Part shown: positions 14,970 to 26,862 of the stretch, piece by piece
Position numbering within the stretch: the first letter of the stretch is position 1
Layout of the letters: every line of letters begins with the position of its first letter
Source: a bacterium
GTDB taxonomy: Bacteria; Verrucomicrobiota; Kiritimatiellia; CAIKKV01; CAITUY01
Reading direction: 5' to 3'
Assembly: GCA_037143175.1 (NCBI GenBank)
Contig: JBAWZF010000029.1
Location: 1-35,710, forward strand
Length of the DNA stretch: 35,710 nt
The notes under the pieces: generated by a model
Seen by the model: the letters and a program-made list of their open reading frames with translations, nothing else
Told to the model about the DNA's origin: nothing
Database searches by the model: none
Program-made: the position numbers and the translations under genes

Positions 14970-15443
14970 ATGGATAATACGACTTGGTTGATTACATTGT
15001 TGCTGGTGGGGACATTCCTCATCGGTGCTGAAATTTTCATTCCCGGCGCCGTGGCAGGCACGATTGGCGGGGCCGCCCTGTTTGGAGCCGTCCTCGTTGC
15101 CTTCAATATCAGCAACACCTTGGGATTCTACACCCTTTTTGGCGTCTTTATTCTGGTGGCTCTGACGACCATCGCGTGGATCCGCCTCTTCCCAAAATCA
15201 GGAATCGGACAAAAAATGACCCTGTCAACCGACGGCAAAAACTTCAAATCCACTGATTCACGACAGGCCTTACTTGGTAAAACAGGCGTTACCCACTCTG
15301 ATCTCCGGCCGGCCGGATTCGCCCTGATCGACGGAAAGAGGATTGACGTTGTATCTGAAGGCGGACTGATCGACAGCAACGTCCCCATCTGTGTAATCAA
15401 AGTTGAAGGTACCCGGATTGTGGTGCGAAAGGTTGAGGCATGA
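14970..15443 (+). CDS. nfeD: NfeD-family protein, short form
   Basis: The 157-aa protein has two or three N-terminal membrane helices (about 5-75, with the GAEIFIPGAVAGTIG element) and the C-terminal NfeD OB-fold (LLGKTGVTHSDLRPAGFALIDGKRIDVVSEGG). It lacks the protease domain. Short NfeDs act with flotillin/stomatin partners in membrane microdomains. AAAGGAG precedes the ATG by about 10 nt, 17 bp after the long nfeD gene. Its stop overlaps the start of the next gene (ATGA), implying translational coupling. Confidence 0.93.
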   Translation: MDNTTWLITLLLVGTFLIGAEIFIPGAVAGTIGGAALFGAVLVAFNISNTLGFYTLFGVFILVALTTIAWIRLFPKSGIGQKMTLSTDGKNFKSTDSRQALLGKTGVTHSDLRPAGFALIDGKRIDVVSEGGLIDSNVPICVIKVEGTRIVVRKVEA

Positions 15444-16645
15444 ATTTCCGATTTCTCGTAATCCTCCCTTTGATCTTCATCACCTTGCCAAGTGTCGCCA
15501 TTGATTTCCGGACGGCCAATACGTACACGCTGTCAGCGAACCAGACCCTGACCAATGAACTCTGGATGCAGGCGCGCACCATCACGCTGGCCGGGATAGC
15601 GGATGAAGACTGCTTTATTCTGGCTGACAGCATGGGCCAGAATACCGCGACAAACCCCCCCACGCTCCGCCTTCCGGGCCGCTTCCATGCTGACATCTGG
15701 GGATTTGGCGAGACTGTCGAACTCTCCGGAATGGTATCCAATAATGCCCGTCTTGCCGCCGTCAAAACCATCATCATCACCAGCGACGTGGGACATAATC
15801 TGATGGCCTTCGCCCCCACAATCAGTCTTGGAGAGAATTCAAAAGTATGGGGAAGTGCTCTTCTGGCAGGACAAGACATCATCTTAAACGGAACCATTAA
15901 AGGAGGTACCAGCGCCTATGGAACCAAGGTGACCCTGACCGGCAAATTTGAGGGTGATCTGCATGTCACAGCCAATGAAATCACGGTCATGCCCGGCACC
16001 GAAATCAGGGGGAATTTTTACTATCAAATGGAGGGGGATCTCGTCCTCGATTCCGGTGTTTTGCTCGAAGGGAAAATGATCAAGCAGGAAGCCTACCTAC
16101 CGACCCCCACCCCGCCTTCTTCCACCCTGATGCTCCAATTGACGCTCCTTTGCGGAGCCATCATGGTCGGCATGGCGTTTGTTTCGCTGATGCCTGGAAT
16201 TACCGCTCTCAGCGTACACAAGTTGTCAGAATCCTTCTGGCGCTGCATTTTGTTTGGGTTCATCGCATTTGCCCTCGTGCCACTGATTGCCGTTTTTCTG
16301 ATTTTTACCGTAGCTGGCATACCGCTTAGCGTCATTCTGATCCTCGCCTATACAATCCTGCTCTATGTCAGTAAAATTATCGTGGGCCTGTTCATGGGAC
16401 ATCTCATTATCCGGAAAAATGCACCCGTTCCCCCAAATCTTCTTTTTCCCGTCATGGCACTCGGGCTTCTTGCCCTTTACGCCGCCACCAACCTGCCGTT
16501 TCCCTTTGACATTGTGTTCTGGTTCGCTATTACTCTCTCGGGAATGGGCGCGTTGGTAAGCGCCATACTGGATCGCCGAACGCCTGTTCTGGTATCCTGT
16601 CCCGTGGGAGGGGAAACCAAACCGCCTCCGATTACCGGCGCCTGA
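15440..16645 (+). CDS. Bactofilin-like polymer-forming domain fused to a multi-pass membrane domain
   Basis: The 401-aa protein has a signal peptide (about 1-20). A beta-helix-like region (about 40-205) follows, with repeating short strands of the ISLGENSKVWGSALLAGQD, GTIKGGTSAYGTKVTLTG and FEGDLHVTANEITVMPGTEI type, typical of bactofilin/polymer-forming domains. A Pro-rich linker leads to four to five membrane helices (about 230-380). The beta-helix would lie outside the cytoplasm. It is translationally coupled to the short nfeD and followed by floA, so it probably contributes to the same membrane-organising system. Family-level assignment only. Confidence 0.78.
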   Translation: MNFRFLVILPLIFITLPSVAIDFRTANTYTLSANQTLTNELWMQARTITLAGIADEDCFILADSMGQNTATNPPTLRLPGRFHADIWGFGETVELSGMVSNNARLAAVKTIIITSDVGHNLMAFAPTISLGENSKVWGSALLAGQDIILNGTIKGGTSAYGTKVTLTGKFEGDLHVTANEITVMPGTEIRGNFYYQMEGDLVLDSGVLLEGKMIKQEAYLPTPTPPSSTLMLQLTLLCGAIMVGMAFVSLMPGITALSVHKLSESFWRCILFGFIAFALVPLIAVFLIFTVAGIPLSVILILAYTILLYVSKIIVGLFMGHLIIRKNAPVPPNLLFPVMALGLLALYAATNLPFPFDIVFWFAITLSGMGALVSAILDRRTPVLVSCPVGGETKPPPITGA

Positions 16646-16714
16646 CCGCAGAATGGGATTTGATTTATTTTGGAAAAGTTCAGTTAAGGAAAATAGAAAT
16701 CGAAAGGAAATGTT

Positions 16715-17752
16715 ATGCAAAACGTAGCCGGAATCATCGTCATATTAATTGCAGTTATCGCCCTCATTATGCTTGGGGTGTTTTTCTATTTCATCAAGGT
16801 CTGGGTGCGAGCCCTCATGTCCGGTGCCCGGGTACCGATGCTGACCCTTGTCGGGATGAAACTCCGGCACGTCCCACCCACACTCATCGTGGATGCCCGT
16901 ATCCGGGTAATCAAAGCCGGACTGACATTGTCATCCGACCTGATTGAAGCGCATTATCTTGCTGGTGGTGACGTCATTAATGTCGTCAACGGGCTGATTG
17001 CCGCTGACAAGGCCGGCATCGACCTGACCTTCCAACAGGCGGCCGCCATCAACCTCGCTGGACGTGATGTTCAGGAAGCCGTACGTACCAGCGTCATTCC
17101 GAAGGTCATTGACTGCCCCGATCCGCAGAAGAGCCAGGTTTCCATGCTTGATGCTGTGGCTCGCGATGGTATCCGCATGCTCGTCAAGGCCCGTGTCACC
17201 GTACGTACGAACCTGAACCAACTTGTCGGTGGTGCCGGCGAAGACACAATCATTGCCCGTGTAGGACAGGGAATCGTCAGCGCAATCGGATCTTCTGCCA
17301 CCTATAAGGCGGTACTGGAAAATCCGGATGCCATTAGCCGCCGGGTGCTTGCGAGCGGGCTGGACTCACAAACGGCCTTTGAAATCGTGTCGATCGATAT
17401 CGCGGACATCAGCGTAGCGGGCACGGGGGCCAAGGATGTCGCCAATGTTGGCGCCATGCTGGAAACCGAACGAGCCGAGGCCGACAAAAAATTGCGTCAA
17501 GCTGAAGCCGAAGGCCGACGCGCCATGGCGGTCGCCCGGGAGCAGGAAATGCGCGCCCTGGTTCAAGAGATGCAGGCTCGCGTGGTTGAGGCTCAAGCAG
17601 AAGTTCCCCGCGCCATGGCCGAAGCTTTCCGCAAGGGTAACCTCGGCGTCATGGACTTCTACCGGATGCAGAATATCCAATCCGACACCGATATGCGTAA
17701 AACCATCGCTGGCGAGCCTCATGACCAGCAACAGAAACCCGTTCAACTGTAA
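16715..17752 (+). CDS. floA: Flotillin-like protein FloA
   Basis: The 345-aa protein is a bacterial flotillin that scaffolds functional membrane microdomains. A membrane-inserted N-terminal hairpin (about 4-30) is followed by the SPFH-like core. The core includes the family stretch [17 protein letters not shown], the LEAHYLAGG-like [12 protein letters not shown], and [23 protein letters not shown] charged coiled-coil with Glu/Ala repeats ([23 protein letters not shown]) and a conserved end ([16 protein letters not shown]) follow. AAAGGA lies about 7 nt before the ATG. Its place after two nfeD genes matches the classical NfeD-FloA arrangement of Bacillus. Confidence 0.97.
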   Translation: MQNVAGIIVILIAVIALIMLGVFFYFIKVWVRALMSGARVPMLTLVGMKLRHVPPTLIVDARIRVIKAGLTLSSDLIEAHYLAGGDVINVVNGLIAADKAGIDLTFQQAAAINLAGRDVQEAVRTSVIPKVIDCPDPQKSQVSMLDAVARDGIRMLVKARVTVRTNLNQLVGGAGEDTIIARVGQGIVSAIGSSATYKAVLENPDAISRRVLASGLDSQTAFEIVSIDIADISVAGTGAKDVANVGAMLETERAEADKKLRQAEAEGRRAMAVAREQEMRALVQEMQARVVEAQAEVPRAMAEAFRKGNLGVMDFYRMQNIQSDTDMRKTIAGEPHDQQQKPVQL

Positions 17753-17773
17753 ACCATCTGCTGGCAGGGCAAC

Positions 17774-18298
17774 ATGAATCTGTTTTTGATAGCCGCCTCG
17801 GATATGGATGTGATCATAGGCATCATCGCTGTGATCGGGTGGATTCTTGCCCAGATTTTCGGAAGAAAGAAAGGTGACCCCTCCCGCCAGGAGGGATCGC
17901 CCTCAGAATCCAGCCCCCCTCTTGATCCCCAGGATGAGTTGCGCAAGTTTTTTGAGGGACTGGAAGAGAAGGTAAAGCCCCCGGCTCCACCACAGCGCCC
18001 TGTTGCTCCGCCCCCGCTCCACCAAAAAACACACAGGGAGAAATCGGTTCGTCGCAGTCATGAGCCGCAAATGGAGACCCTGTCTTCACAGATTCGTGGA
18101 GAAAATCAGATGCTCGAATCTGTCACGGCCTTTCAGGCAACGGTCGTGCAGCCAGCCCTTACACAAGGATGGAACAAACCCACCCGCTGTACATCGGCTA
18201 TGCCCGAGTTACATAACCCCACAACCCTGCGAAAATTCATCATTGCCAATGAAATCCTGGGGAAACCTGTCGCTTTGCGACAAGGCCAAACCTCTTAA
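17774..18298 (+). CDS. Small membrane protein at the end of the floA operon
   Basis: The 174-aa protein has one N-terminal membrane helix (about residues 12-29), a basic stop-transfer GRKKG, a Pro-rich cytoplasmic linker (about 40-100) and a conserved-looking C-terminal box (LRKFIIANEILGKPVALR). I recall similar C-terminal boxes in proteins next to floA in other PVC genomes, which suggests a partner role, but this is memory and inference. The stop codon TAA at 18296-18298 overlaps the TAA of the convergent kinase-like gene (shared TTAA). Confidence 0.7.
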   Translation: MNLFLIAASDMDVIIGIIAVIGWILAQIFGRKKGDPSRQEGSPSESSPPLDPQDELRKFFEGLEEKVKPPAPPQRPVAPPPLHQKTHREKSVRRSHEPQMETLSSQIRGENQMLESVTAFQATVVQPALTQGWNKPTRCTSAMPELHNPTTLRKFIIANEILGKPVALRQGQTS

Positions 18299-20103
18299 AT
18301 TTTCAGAATCCGTTCATCGAAACGTCCGGCTCGTTCCTCACTTGCCGTCAGATAGGGCTCAGTTTCGTACTGGCCTACACCCTGTAAGCGGTGCAAGACA
18401 GTCGCAACATCTTCGGTCGCCGCCTGACATTCCTGAATCATGGCTCTCATCTCTGGCGAAACCTCAGCGCGTTTCATAAGATCCAGATACCCTCGGATAA
18501 TGGTCGCCGGCTGGCCCAGATGATGACAGGCCGCGCCTACCGTTTCCACCATCACACGTTGTTGTTCAGCTTGAACCAAGGCTTTTGACCGGGCTTCAAG
18601 GATCTTAACCTTTTCGGTCCCTTGATTAAGCACAGCTCCGAGCGAGCGTTGTATAGCGGCAAAATCCTCACTGGAATGACCCGCTGTTACCGTCGGAGCA
18701 TCCCCGCGCGATATTTCCTCAAGATATTGCCTCAACCGGCTGACCTCAATCGTGTGGCGCGCCAATAACATCACGCCTAAAGCCATCAGCGTCACAATGG
18801 AAGGCAGAAGAAAGTATAAGGTCTCCAAATCCAATGTGCGGGTCATAATGGCATCTCCCAGCACATACGCAAATGCCAACAAGGGAATCACCGCCATCAA
18901 CGCAACCGCGACAACAAATTGCTGCCGTGTCCCCAGGGACAGCAGGGATCTTTTTTTTCGATCAGCGGGTTTCGAGGTAAACGCGCCCAGATATCGGCGA
19001 GACCGCTCTATCGGAATTGAAGCCGAGGCGTCAATGAGCCCGGACGTCGGCTTTATTCCGACAGCCTCAGGCAACACCACATACAAAAACGCTGGATCAC
19101 CATTCATTAATGGCACCCGGAAATCGCCGCCATGTGCCGCTGATACCAACCGGCAATAGGTGAGGCCAAGCCCGTCCGTTTCCACCGCCGGAGCAGTAGG
19201 CCCCCCTCCGCAGAGGACCATCAATTTGATCCTCCCCGCCAGCTTTTCAATGCGTATCTTCACCGTTTTTTCCGAAGGTTTTGCTTTGATTGCAATTCGA
19301 ATGAGATGCCGGATCACACGGGTCATCTGGGGTTTATCGCACAGCACTGTCGCGCCATCGCCTTCCACGGTCAATGTCATCCCCACCGCCTGAGCAGATT
19401 CAGACAGAGCCTCTGCAATATAACGCGATAACAGCAAAATATCGCACGGATGTTTATCAGGCAACTCCTCCCCGGCCGTCATTTTACGCACACTCATCAA
19501 AAATTCGATCAATTCCTCAAGCGTCTCTGTTGCACCGAGCGCTTCATTGACAAACTTGGACGCATCGGCCTTAAAATGTTTTGGGGTTCCACCCCCTGCC
19601 ATCTCGAGAAGATCGGCCAAACCAGTCAGGGGTGTTTTCATCTCGCGAACCACGAGTTGGGTCAATTCAGAACGAACCTCTTCCAGTTGCTGAATCCGGG
19701 CCGCATCCTGCTTTAATTCGCAAGCCTGCCGGGTTCTCACCACAGCGTTACGCAACCGGATCGCCAATTCATCACTGTCAAATGGCCGGGTGATATAGTC
19801 GTCTGCACCACACTGGATCGCTCTCGATCTCTCGGCCTGGTCACTAACAGGCGAAATAACCAAAAGACTGATCAACGCGGTTAGAGGGTCATTTTTAAGA
19901 GTGCGACACACCTCGAAACTGACTCGGTCGGGCACAACATTAACCAGAATGACATCGGGCGAAATACTTTTGGCAACGTACAAAAGTTCTTCAGATGACT
20001 TCACTAGGCGAAGTTTAAAGCCATAGGAAGCCAGCAGTTGAACCAGCTCAGACTCGGCCTCATCACAGCCCAAAACCAACACATGCCCATTTTCAGAATT
20101 CAT
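18295..20103 (-). CDS. Degenerate receiver/histidine-kinase-like membrane protein
   Basis: The 602-aa protein has four parts. Residues 1-120 have a receiver fold, but the phosphoacceptor Asp is Asn55 (PDVILVNVV) and the conserved KPF Lys is Arg106 (TRPF). Next is a kinase-like region whose H-box reads REMKTPLTG (Arg152 for His). Its ATPase-like part (about 215-330) lacks the N-box asparagines (His265 and Ile269) and shows no clear G-boxes. Two membrane helices lie at about 388-445. The C-terminal piece has a canonical dimerisation H-box, H527-HLGQP, without an ATPase domain after it. It probably binds partners or receives phosphate on His527 from another kinase and does not signal by itself. 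AAGGG stands 7 nt before the ATG. Confidence 0.8.
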   Translation of the reverse strand: MNSENGHVLVLGCDEAESELVQLLASYGFKLRLVKSSEELLYVAKSISPDVILVNVVPDRVSFEVCRTLKNDPLTALISLLVISPVSDQAERSRAIQCGADDYITRPFDSDELAIRLRNAVVRTRQACELKQDAARIQQLEEVRSELTQLVVREMKTPLTGLADLLEMAGGGTPKHFKADASKFVNEALGATETLEELIEFLMSVRKMTAGEELPDKHPCDILLLSRYIAEALSESAQAVGMTLTVEGDGATVLCDKPQMTRVIRHLIRIAIKAKPSEKTVKIRIEKLAGRIKLMVLCGGGPTAPAVETDGLGLTYCRLVSAAHGGDFRVPLMNGDPAFLYVVLPEAVGIKPTSGLIDASASIPIERSRRYLGAFTSKPADRKKRSLLSLGTRQQFVVAVALMAVIPLLAFAYVLGDAIMTRTLDLETLYFLLPSIVTLMALGVMLLARHTIEVSRLRQYLEEISRGDAPTVTAGHSSEDFAAIQRSLGAVLNQGTEKVKILEARSKALVQAEQQRVMVETVGAACHHLGQPATIIRGYLDLMKRAEVSPEMRAMIQECQAATEDVATVLHRLQGVGQYETEPYLTASEERAGRFDERILKI

Positions 20104-20207
20104 CGTGATACCCTTGCCGTAATTCCTGCAAGCTTAGAAGCAGCCCGGCCATCCGTAAAGGGAAATTAGTTCTCAAGGGTTCAAATGGGGTTGTCTTTGA
20201 TGTACCC

Positions 20208-21224
20208 CTATCGGACCGCCATGACTTTGAGCGGAATCGAGAGTTCCTTCAGGGAGTCCAAATCCGTTTCAATGCGGATCGACTTCCCATCCAGACCCAT
20301 CAGAGAACCCCAAGTTTTGATTTCCAAGCGACACCGATCTGGCTTCACGGAGATAACCGCGTTGGTCATACCCTCCCCGGGCAGTTCCACCTTCGTGACT
20401 TTAAAAGGTTTACCTGCCGGGGACCAGAGGCTGACCCAAACCGTTTTGGGCTCGTTTGTGGCGGAGGGAAACAACAACAACTCGGCCGGCGCAGGCACAA
20501 TATCTCCCGCCACAAAACCAGCGACAGGAATGGATAGCATTTTCATCTGCGGATGATCGGTCTCCACTTCCACTGCCGTCATAAAAGTCCCCAACTTTCG
20601 GGCACCAGGACAAGCAATCCTGAGAAGATACTGTTTTCCCGCCTCACGCGGCTCAAACGAAACGGTCACTTGAGGGGAAGCGGATTTCACCGAAAGTACT
20701 TTAAAGGTATTGGTCGATACGGCCGTCAGCAACACCTCACGTTCAAGCAGGCCTTCCGAACTAATCGTTCCGAAATGGACCCCCTCTGGCTGAGCCTCTA
20801 TTGGCACCATCACCACGCCATTGAATCCCAGCCGCACGATTCGATTCTCAGAATCATCGGTCTCAACATAAATCGACTTATTCTGACGCCCACGCCGTCC
20901 TTTAAAATCAAGCACCACATCCACCGTGGTTGCCAGTCCCGGGGCCAATTCATTCGTAGCCACCTGGGCCGTGGTACAACCGCAACTGGGACGCACAGCG
21001 ATTATTTTCACCACACGCCCGCCCTGATTGGTCATTACATAACTGTGTTTCACCACCGCTTCAGGATACACAACCCCAAAATCAAAGTTCGAATCCATAC
21101 AAACAACACCGGGGTGATTGGTTTGCCCCTCCGGTTGAACCTGACCTGCCTCAGAGCACACACACACAACCGGAATCAACCCCATTAGAAGATTGCGTCT
21201 TGCGAACAACTTTTTTGTATTCAT
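20208..21224 (-). CDS. DUF1573 secreted protein
   Basis: The 338-aa protein has an N-terminal signal-like segment and a DUF1573 domain (about 40-135) with the diagnostic FDFGVVYP...V.HSYVMTNQGG...I.AVRPSCGCTTA pattern and a second beta-sandwich half. DUF1573 domains are immunoglobulin-like and common in PVC bacteria and Bacteroidetes; their function is unclear. Two more beta-rich regions follow (about 140-235 and 245-338), probably repeats of the same fold. It lies 104 bp upstream of the kinase-like gene in the same direction. Upstream is a perfect TTGACA, but the matching -10 is poor. Confidence 0.88.
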   Translation of the reverse strand: MNTKKLFARRNLLMGLIPVVCVCSEAGQVQPEGQTNHPGVVCMDSNFDFGVVYPEAVVKHSYVMTNQGGRVVKIIAVRPSCGCTTAQVATNELAPGLATTVDVVLDFKGRRGRQNKSIYVETDDSENRIVRLGFNGVVMVPIEAQPEGVHFGTISSEGLLEREVLLTAVSTNTFKVLSVKSASPQVTVSFEPREAGKQYLLRIACPGARKLGTFMTAVEVETDHPQMKMLSIPVAGFVAGDIVPAPAELLLFPSATNEPKTVWVSLWSPAGKPFKVTKVELPGEGMTNAVISVKPDRCRLEIKTWGSLMGLDGKSIRIETDLDSLKELSIPLKVMAVR

Positions 21225-21348
21225 CCATACCCCGTGATTTATATATTTGCTTCATCTTCCTGTGCAGATTGCATAGTGTCAATAACTTCAAGGACGAAGC
21301 CGCCAGTTTCGTGGACACGGCGACGGAGGTTCGCATCCAGAATCATTC

Positions 21349-22209
21349 CTACGGCATTCCTCGAAAGCGGGAGGGGGGGGCACCATATACGCGACTAAAC
21401 TGGCGCGAAAAAGCGAACTCGTTAGGATAGCCGAGGGCAAAGGCCACCTCTTTGACGGTCACATCCCCCTGAGTCAACATAGACCGCGCCCGCTCCATAC
21501 GGCGCCGGATGCTGTAGTCGCCCGGGGCCATACCAAACCTGTCATGAAACGCTTTACGGAACACCTCATACCCAAGGCCCAATTGTGCGGCTAATGCCGG
21601 AAGTTTGATCCGCCGAGAGGCGTCGGCCGCCAGCGCACGTGCGGCCTCATCAAGCGCCTGAGCGTAGGGATTCGGCCTGCTTCGGTGTCGGTCCAAGGCA
21701 TAGATATCGGCAATCAACGCATGTGCCAACGCCAGCATCCGAGGCAATTCAATTGGAGGCGCGTTACGGAGATCATGAAGCAAGGAGTCAAACCGCTCCA
21801 CCAGAGCCAGACTCAAGCCGGGCACCAACACAGGTTTATTCACATCAAGGCTGTTCATTTCAGCCAGCGTTTCACAAAACGCCTGACTGATATTGACATA
21901 ACACTCGGCCCAGACTGCGGTGTCGGGATGAATCGTACTGTGGGTCCGTCCCGGCAGTCTCTGAAAGAAGCACCCGGGGAAAGTGGAGTACTCCCGCCCG
22001 GCCCAATCAATATATGTCCCTTCCCCCCGCAAAACCAGAACCCCGCTATATTGTGGGAAAACAAAATTTCGATGTTGCCCGCGCCCATCCAACTTCATCA
22101 TAAATCCACAACCCAGCGTGGTTCCCTCAGGATCGTTCCCTCGCATTGCTCGATGAACTATCTCATTCCGGTAATAACGCTCCGGTAGACGGACAACATC
22201 TCTATTCAT
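21349..22209 (-). CDS. AraC-family transcriptional regulator
   Basis: The 286-aa protein has an N-terminal cupin-like sensing domain (about 40-150, with SGVLVLRGEGTY and FPGCFFQRLPGRTHS). The C-terminal AraC DNA-binding domain contains two helix-turn-helix units: LPALAAQLGLGYEVFRKAF and TVKEVAFALGYPNEFAFSRQF, followed by the family end GAPPSRFR. GGAG lies 5 nt before the ATG. It is transcribed away from the adjacent beta-galactosidase gene, and the 100-bp gap holds a direct repeat suited to AraC binding. A sugar-responsive activator of lacZ is the natural reading. The effector is unknown. Confidence 0.93.
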   Translation of the reverse strand: MNRDVVRLPERYYRNEIVHRAMRGNDPEGTTLGCGFMMKLDGRGQHRNFVFPQYSGVLVLRGEGTYIDWAGREYSTFPGCFFQRLPGRTHSTIHPDTAVWAECYVNISQAFCETLAEMNSLDVNKPVLVPGLSLALVERFDSLLHDLRNAPPIELPRMLALAHALIADIYALDRHRSRPNPYAQALDEAARALAADASRRIKLPALAAQLGLGYEVFRKAFHDRFGMAPGDYSIRRRMERARSMLTQGDVTVKEVAFALGYPNEFAFSRQFSRVYGAPPSRFRGMP

Positions 22210-22228
22210 GACTGCTCCATACCAAATA

Positions 22229-22283
22229 TGATATGCACAATACCACCCCTGATATGGACTTCAAGACCTCTATGCGATAGGTT
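22229..22283 (+). promoter_or_regulatory. AraC-type direct-repeat operator with weak lacZ promoter
   Basis: TGATATGCAC (22229-22238) is repeated as TGATATGGAC (22250-22259), nine of ten bases identical and exactly 21 bp apart, two helical turns. This is the phasing of AraC half-sites. The second copy overlaps a weak -35 (TGGACT, 22255-22260), followed after 17 bp by a poor -10 (TAGGTT, 22278-22283). That is the layout expected of an activator-dependent promoter reading into the galactosidase gene. Confidence 0.6.
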
Positions 22284-22297
22284 TCAATGTTATTTAA

Positions 22298-25366
<3,069 letters not shown>

Positions 25367-25378
25367 GGACGCGAGGGT

Positions 25379-25912
25379 TCACTTGGGAATAAACAGTTTC
25401 TGCCCGGCACGCAAGGTGTCGGATTTTAGGGAATTGGCTTTTTTGATGGAACTGGCGCTCACCTTGTAAGCCACGGCTATGGCCGACAAGGTCTGGCCGG
25501 ATTCAACCACATGCTCAACTCCGGACTGAGAACCGCCACTTCGCCCGGAGGACGACCGGCCTGACGAGCCACTGCCAGATGACCCCACAATGGAGGCCAC
25601 CTGATTGACGATCTGTTTGCGATCCGCATCACGGCCTGCCGCTAAAGACTGCACCTGACGTTCCAAAGTATCCAATCTGTTTCGGACAAGCATGTCTTCC
25701 TTGGGCGCCCCTTTCATGGAACCGAGGTCGCGCTGAAGGTTCTGCTGTTCCAACTCCAGTCCGTTAATTTTCTCCTGAATGCGTTGCACATTCTCTTGCA
25801 GCTTCTCCATGTCAGCCTGTTGCTGCGCCACCGTATTCTGATCCACCAGCGTCACACAGCCACTCCCCAGCACCAATACAACGCCCATCAAGCCACTTAA
25901 AATTGTTTTCAT
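25379..25912 (-). CDS. LysM-domain lipoprotein with coiled coil
   Basis: The 177-aa protein starts with a lipoprotein signal (lipobox LGSGC, Cys19). A Gln/Glu-rich coiled coil follows (about 30-105, e.g. MEKLQENVQRIQEKINGLELEQQNL), then a Gly/Ser linker (about 112-130). One LysM domain forms the C-terminus (HVVESGQTLSAIAVAYKVSASSIKKAN ... GQKLFIPK, written in parts). LysM binds N-acetylglucosamine chains, so the protein should tether a membrane to peptidoglycan. GAGGA precedes the ATG. It ends 12 bp from the convergent galactosidase stop. Confidence 0.9.
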   Translation of the reverse strand: MKTILSGLMGVVLVLGSGCVTLVDQNTVAQQQADMEKLQENVQRIQEKINGLELEQQNLQRDLGSMKGAPKEDMLVRNRLDTLERQVQSLAAGRDADRKQIVNQVASIVGSSGSGSSGRSSSGRSGGSQSGVEHVVESGQTLSAIAVAYKVSASSIKKANSLKSDTLRAGQKLFIPK

Positions 25913-25931
25913 GAATTGCTTCCTCTTAAAT

Positions 25932-26639
25932 TCAATTTGTTTTCAATACTTGTTCATCATGTGAAGGCATGATGGCCTGCCCCGGCTCCACAACCAGAAA
26001 TCGATCGGCATCCCATTGGCCACACACAAAATCTTTAATCAGGGAGGCATCACCTGAGAGTTCGTCGCACTTCCACCCCAGCCACTGGGCGCATTCATGG
26101 GTGAATTGCTTATGCCGGGTCGTATCCCCAACCCCAAGATCAACATAGGCGGCGTTGTTATACTCCTTCATCCAGTTCTGTTCCATCTCCATCAGATAAT
26201 CGGCATTTTCCTCCCCATACTTCTCAACATACTCCTTGCGCAGCAGATCGTAGCGCCCCTTCCCGGGTTGCACCGAACATTCGACCCAACCAGGCGTATA
26301 CCAGTAGGTTCCCGGATGAGCGTCAAAATACGTCCGATACCGCTCCTTGGTTCCCAGAAAAAGCGTAATACAGTCATGCGCCTTAGGTATAACCATCTTC
26401 TTCGTGCGGGAAACCACTCCCGCCGCTCCATTACTGCACAAGCCATATCCCAGCAAAATAGCGTCACACTCGTCTGGCGCCTCATCCACCGCAGCCTGAA
26501 GCTGAACCTTCAATAACTCCGGCGTATTGTGCAGGCCCTGCTTGATAAAATTGAACGTGAAGTAATGCGGCGACAAGGATGCAAAATAGCACAATTCCCG
26601 CCACAACACATGACACGCGATTAAATGATATTTAGCCAT
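25932..26639 (-). CDS. DUF1638 family protein
   Basis: The 235-aa soluble protein has the features I associate with DUF1638: an N-terminal YHLIACHVLWREL, the DAILLGYGLCSNG segment, IPKAHDCITLFLGTKERY, and the closing DRFLVVEPGQ. Family members are often encoded near corrinoid and URO-D-like methyltransferase genes in anaerobes; the biochemical role is not established. A URO-D-like gene lies 223 bp upstream in the same direction. GGGAGGG stands 3-4 nt before the ATG. No membrane segment is seen. Confidence 0.85.
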   Translation of the reverse strand: MAKYHLIACHVLWRELCYFASLSPHYFTFNFIKQGLHNTPELLKVQLQAAVDEAPDECDAILLGYGLCSNGAAGVVSRTKKMVIPKAHDCITLFLGTKERYRTYFDAHPGTYWYTPGWVECSVQPGKGRYDLLRKEYVEKYGEENADYLMEMEQNWMKEYNNAAYVDLGVGDTTRHKQFTHECAQWLGWKCDELSGDASLIKDFVCGQWDADRFLVVEPGQAIMPSHDEQVLKTN

Positions 26640-26862
26640 AATACCCTCCCTGCGAAGAAGCAGTCACACATGGATTCAATTTTCCCGATTCATCATCCCT
26701 TAAAATCTTTTGATAATAGTGTCAGAATTCCACCAGAGAGGGAACTGGTAAATCAGCATTGCTCTCATGGCTCCTTGCGCGACCAGAATGGACGATTTGC
26801 TGAAAAGGTCCGTTTTCTCCCCACAATCGCGCTTACCTGCAATGCGAGATTCGCGGGGGACT
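26640..26862. other. Intergenic gap without a recognisable gene
   Basis: The 223 bp between the DUF1638 gene and the URO-D-like gene contain only short frames without ribosome-binding sites or family resemblance. I see no convincing promoter or terminator, although a TATTAT (minus strand, near 26715-26720) could serve as a -10 box. Confidence 0.4.

Noticed and set aside
18295-20103. Functional hybrid histidine kinase
   Set aside because: Phosphoacceptor Asp, first H-box His and N-box Asn residues are all substituted.
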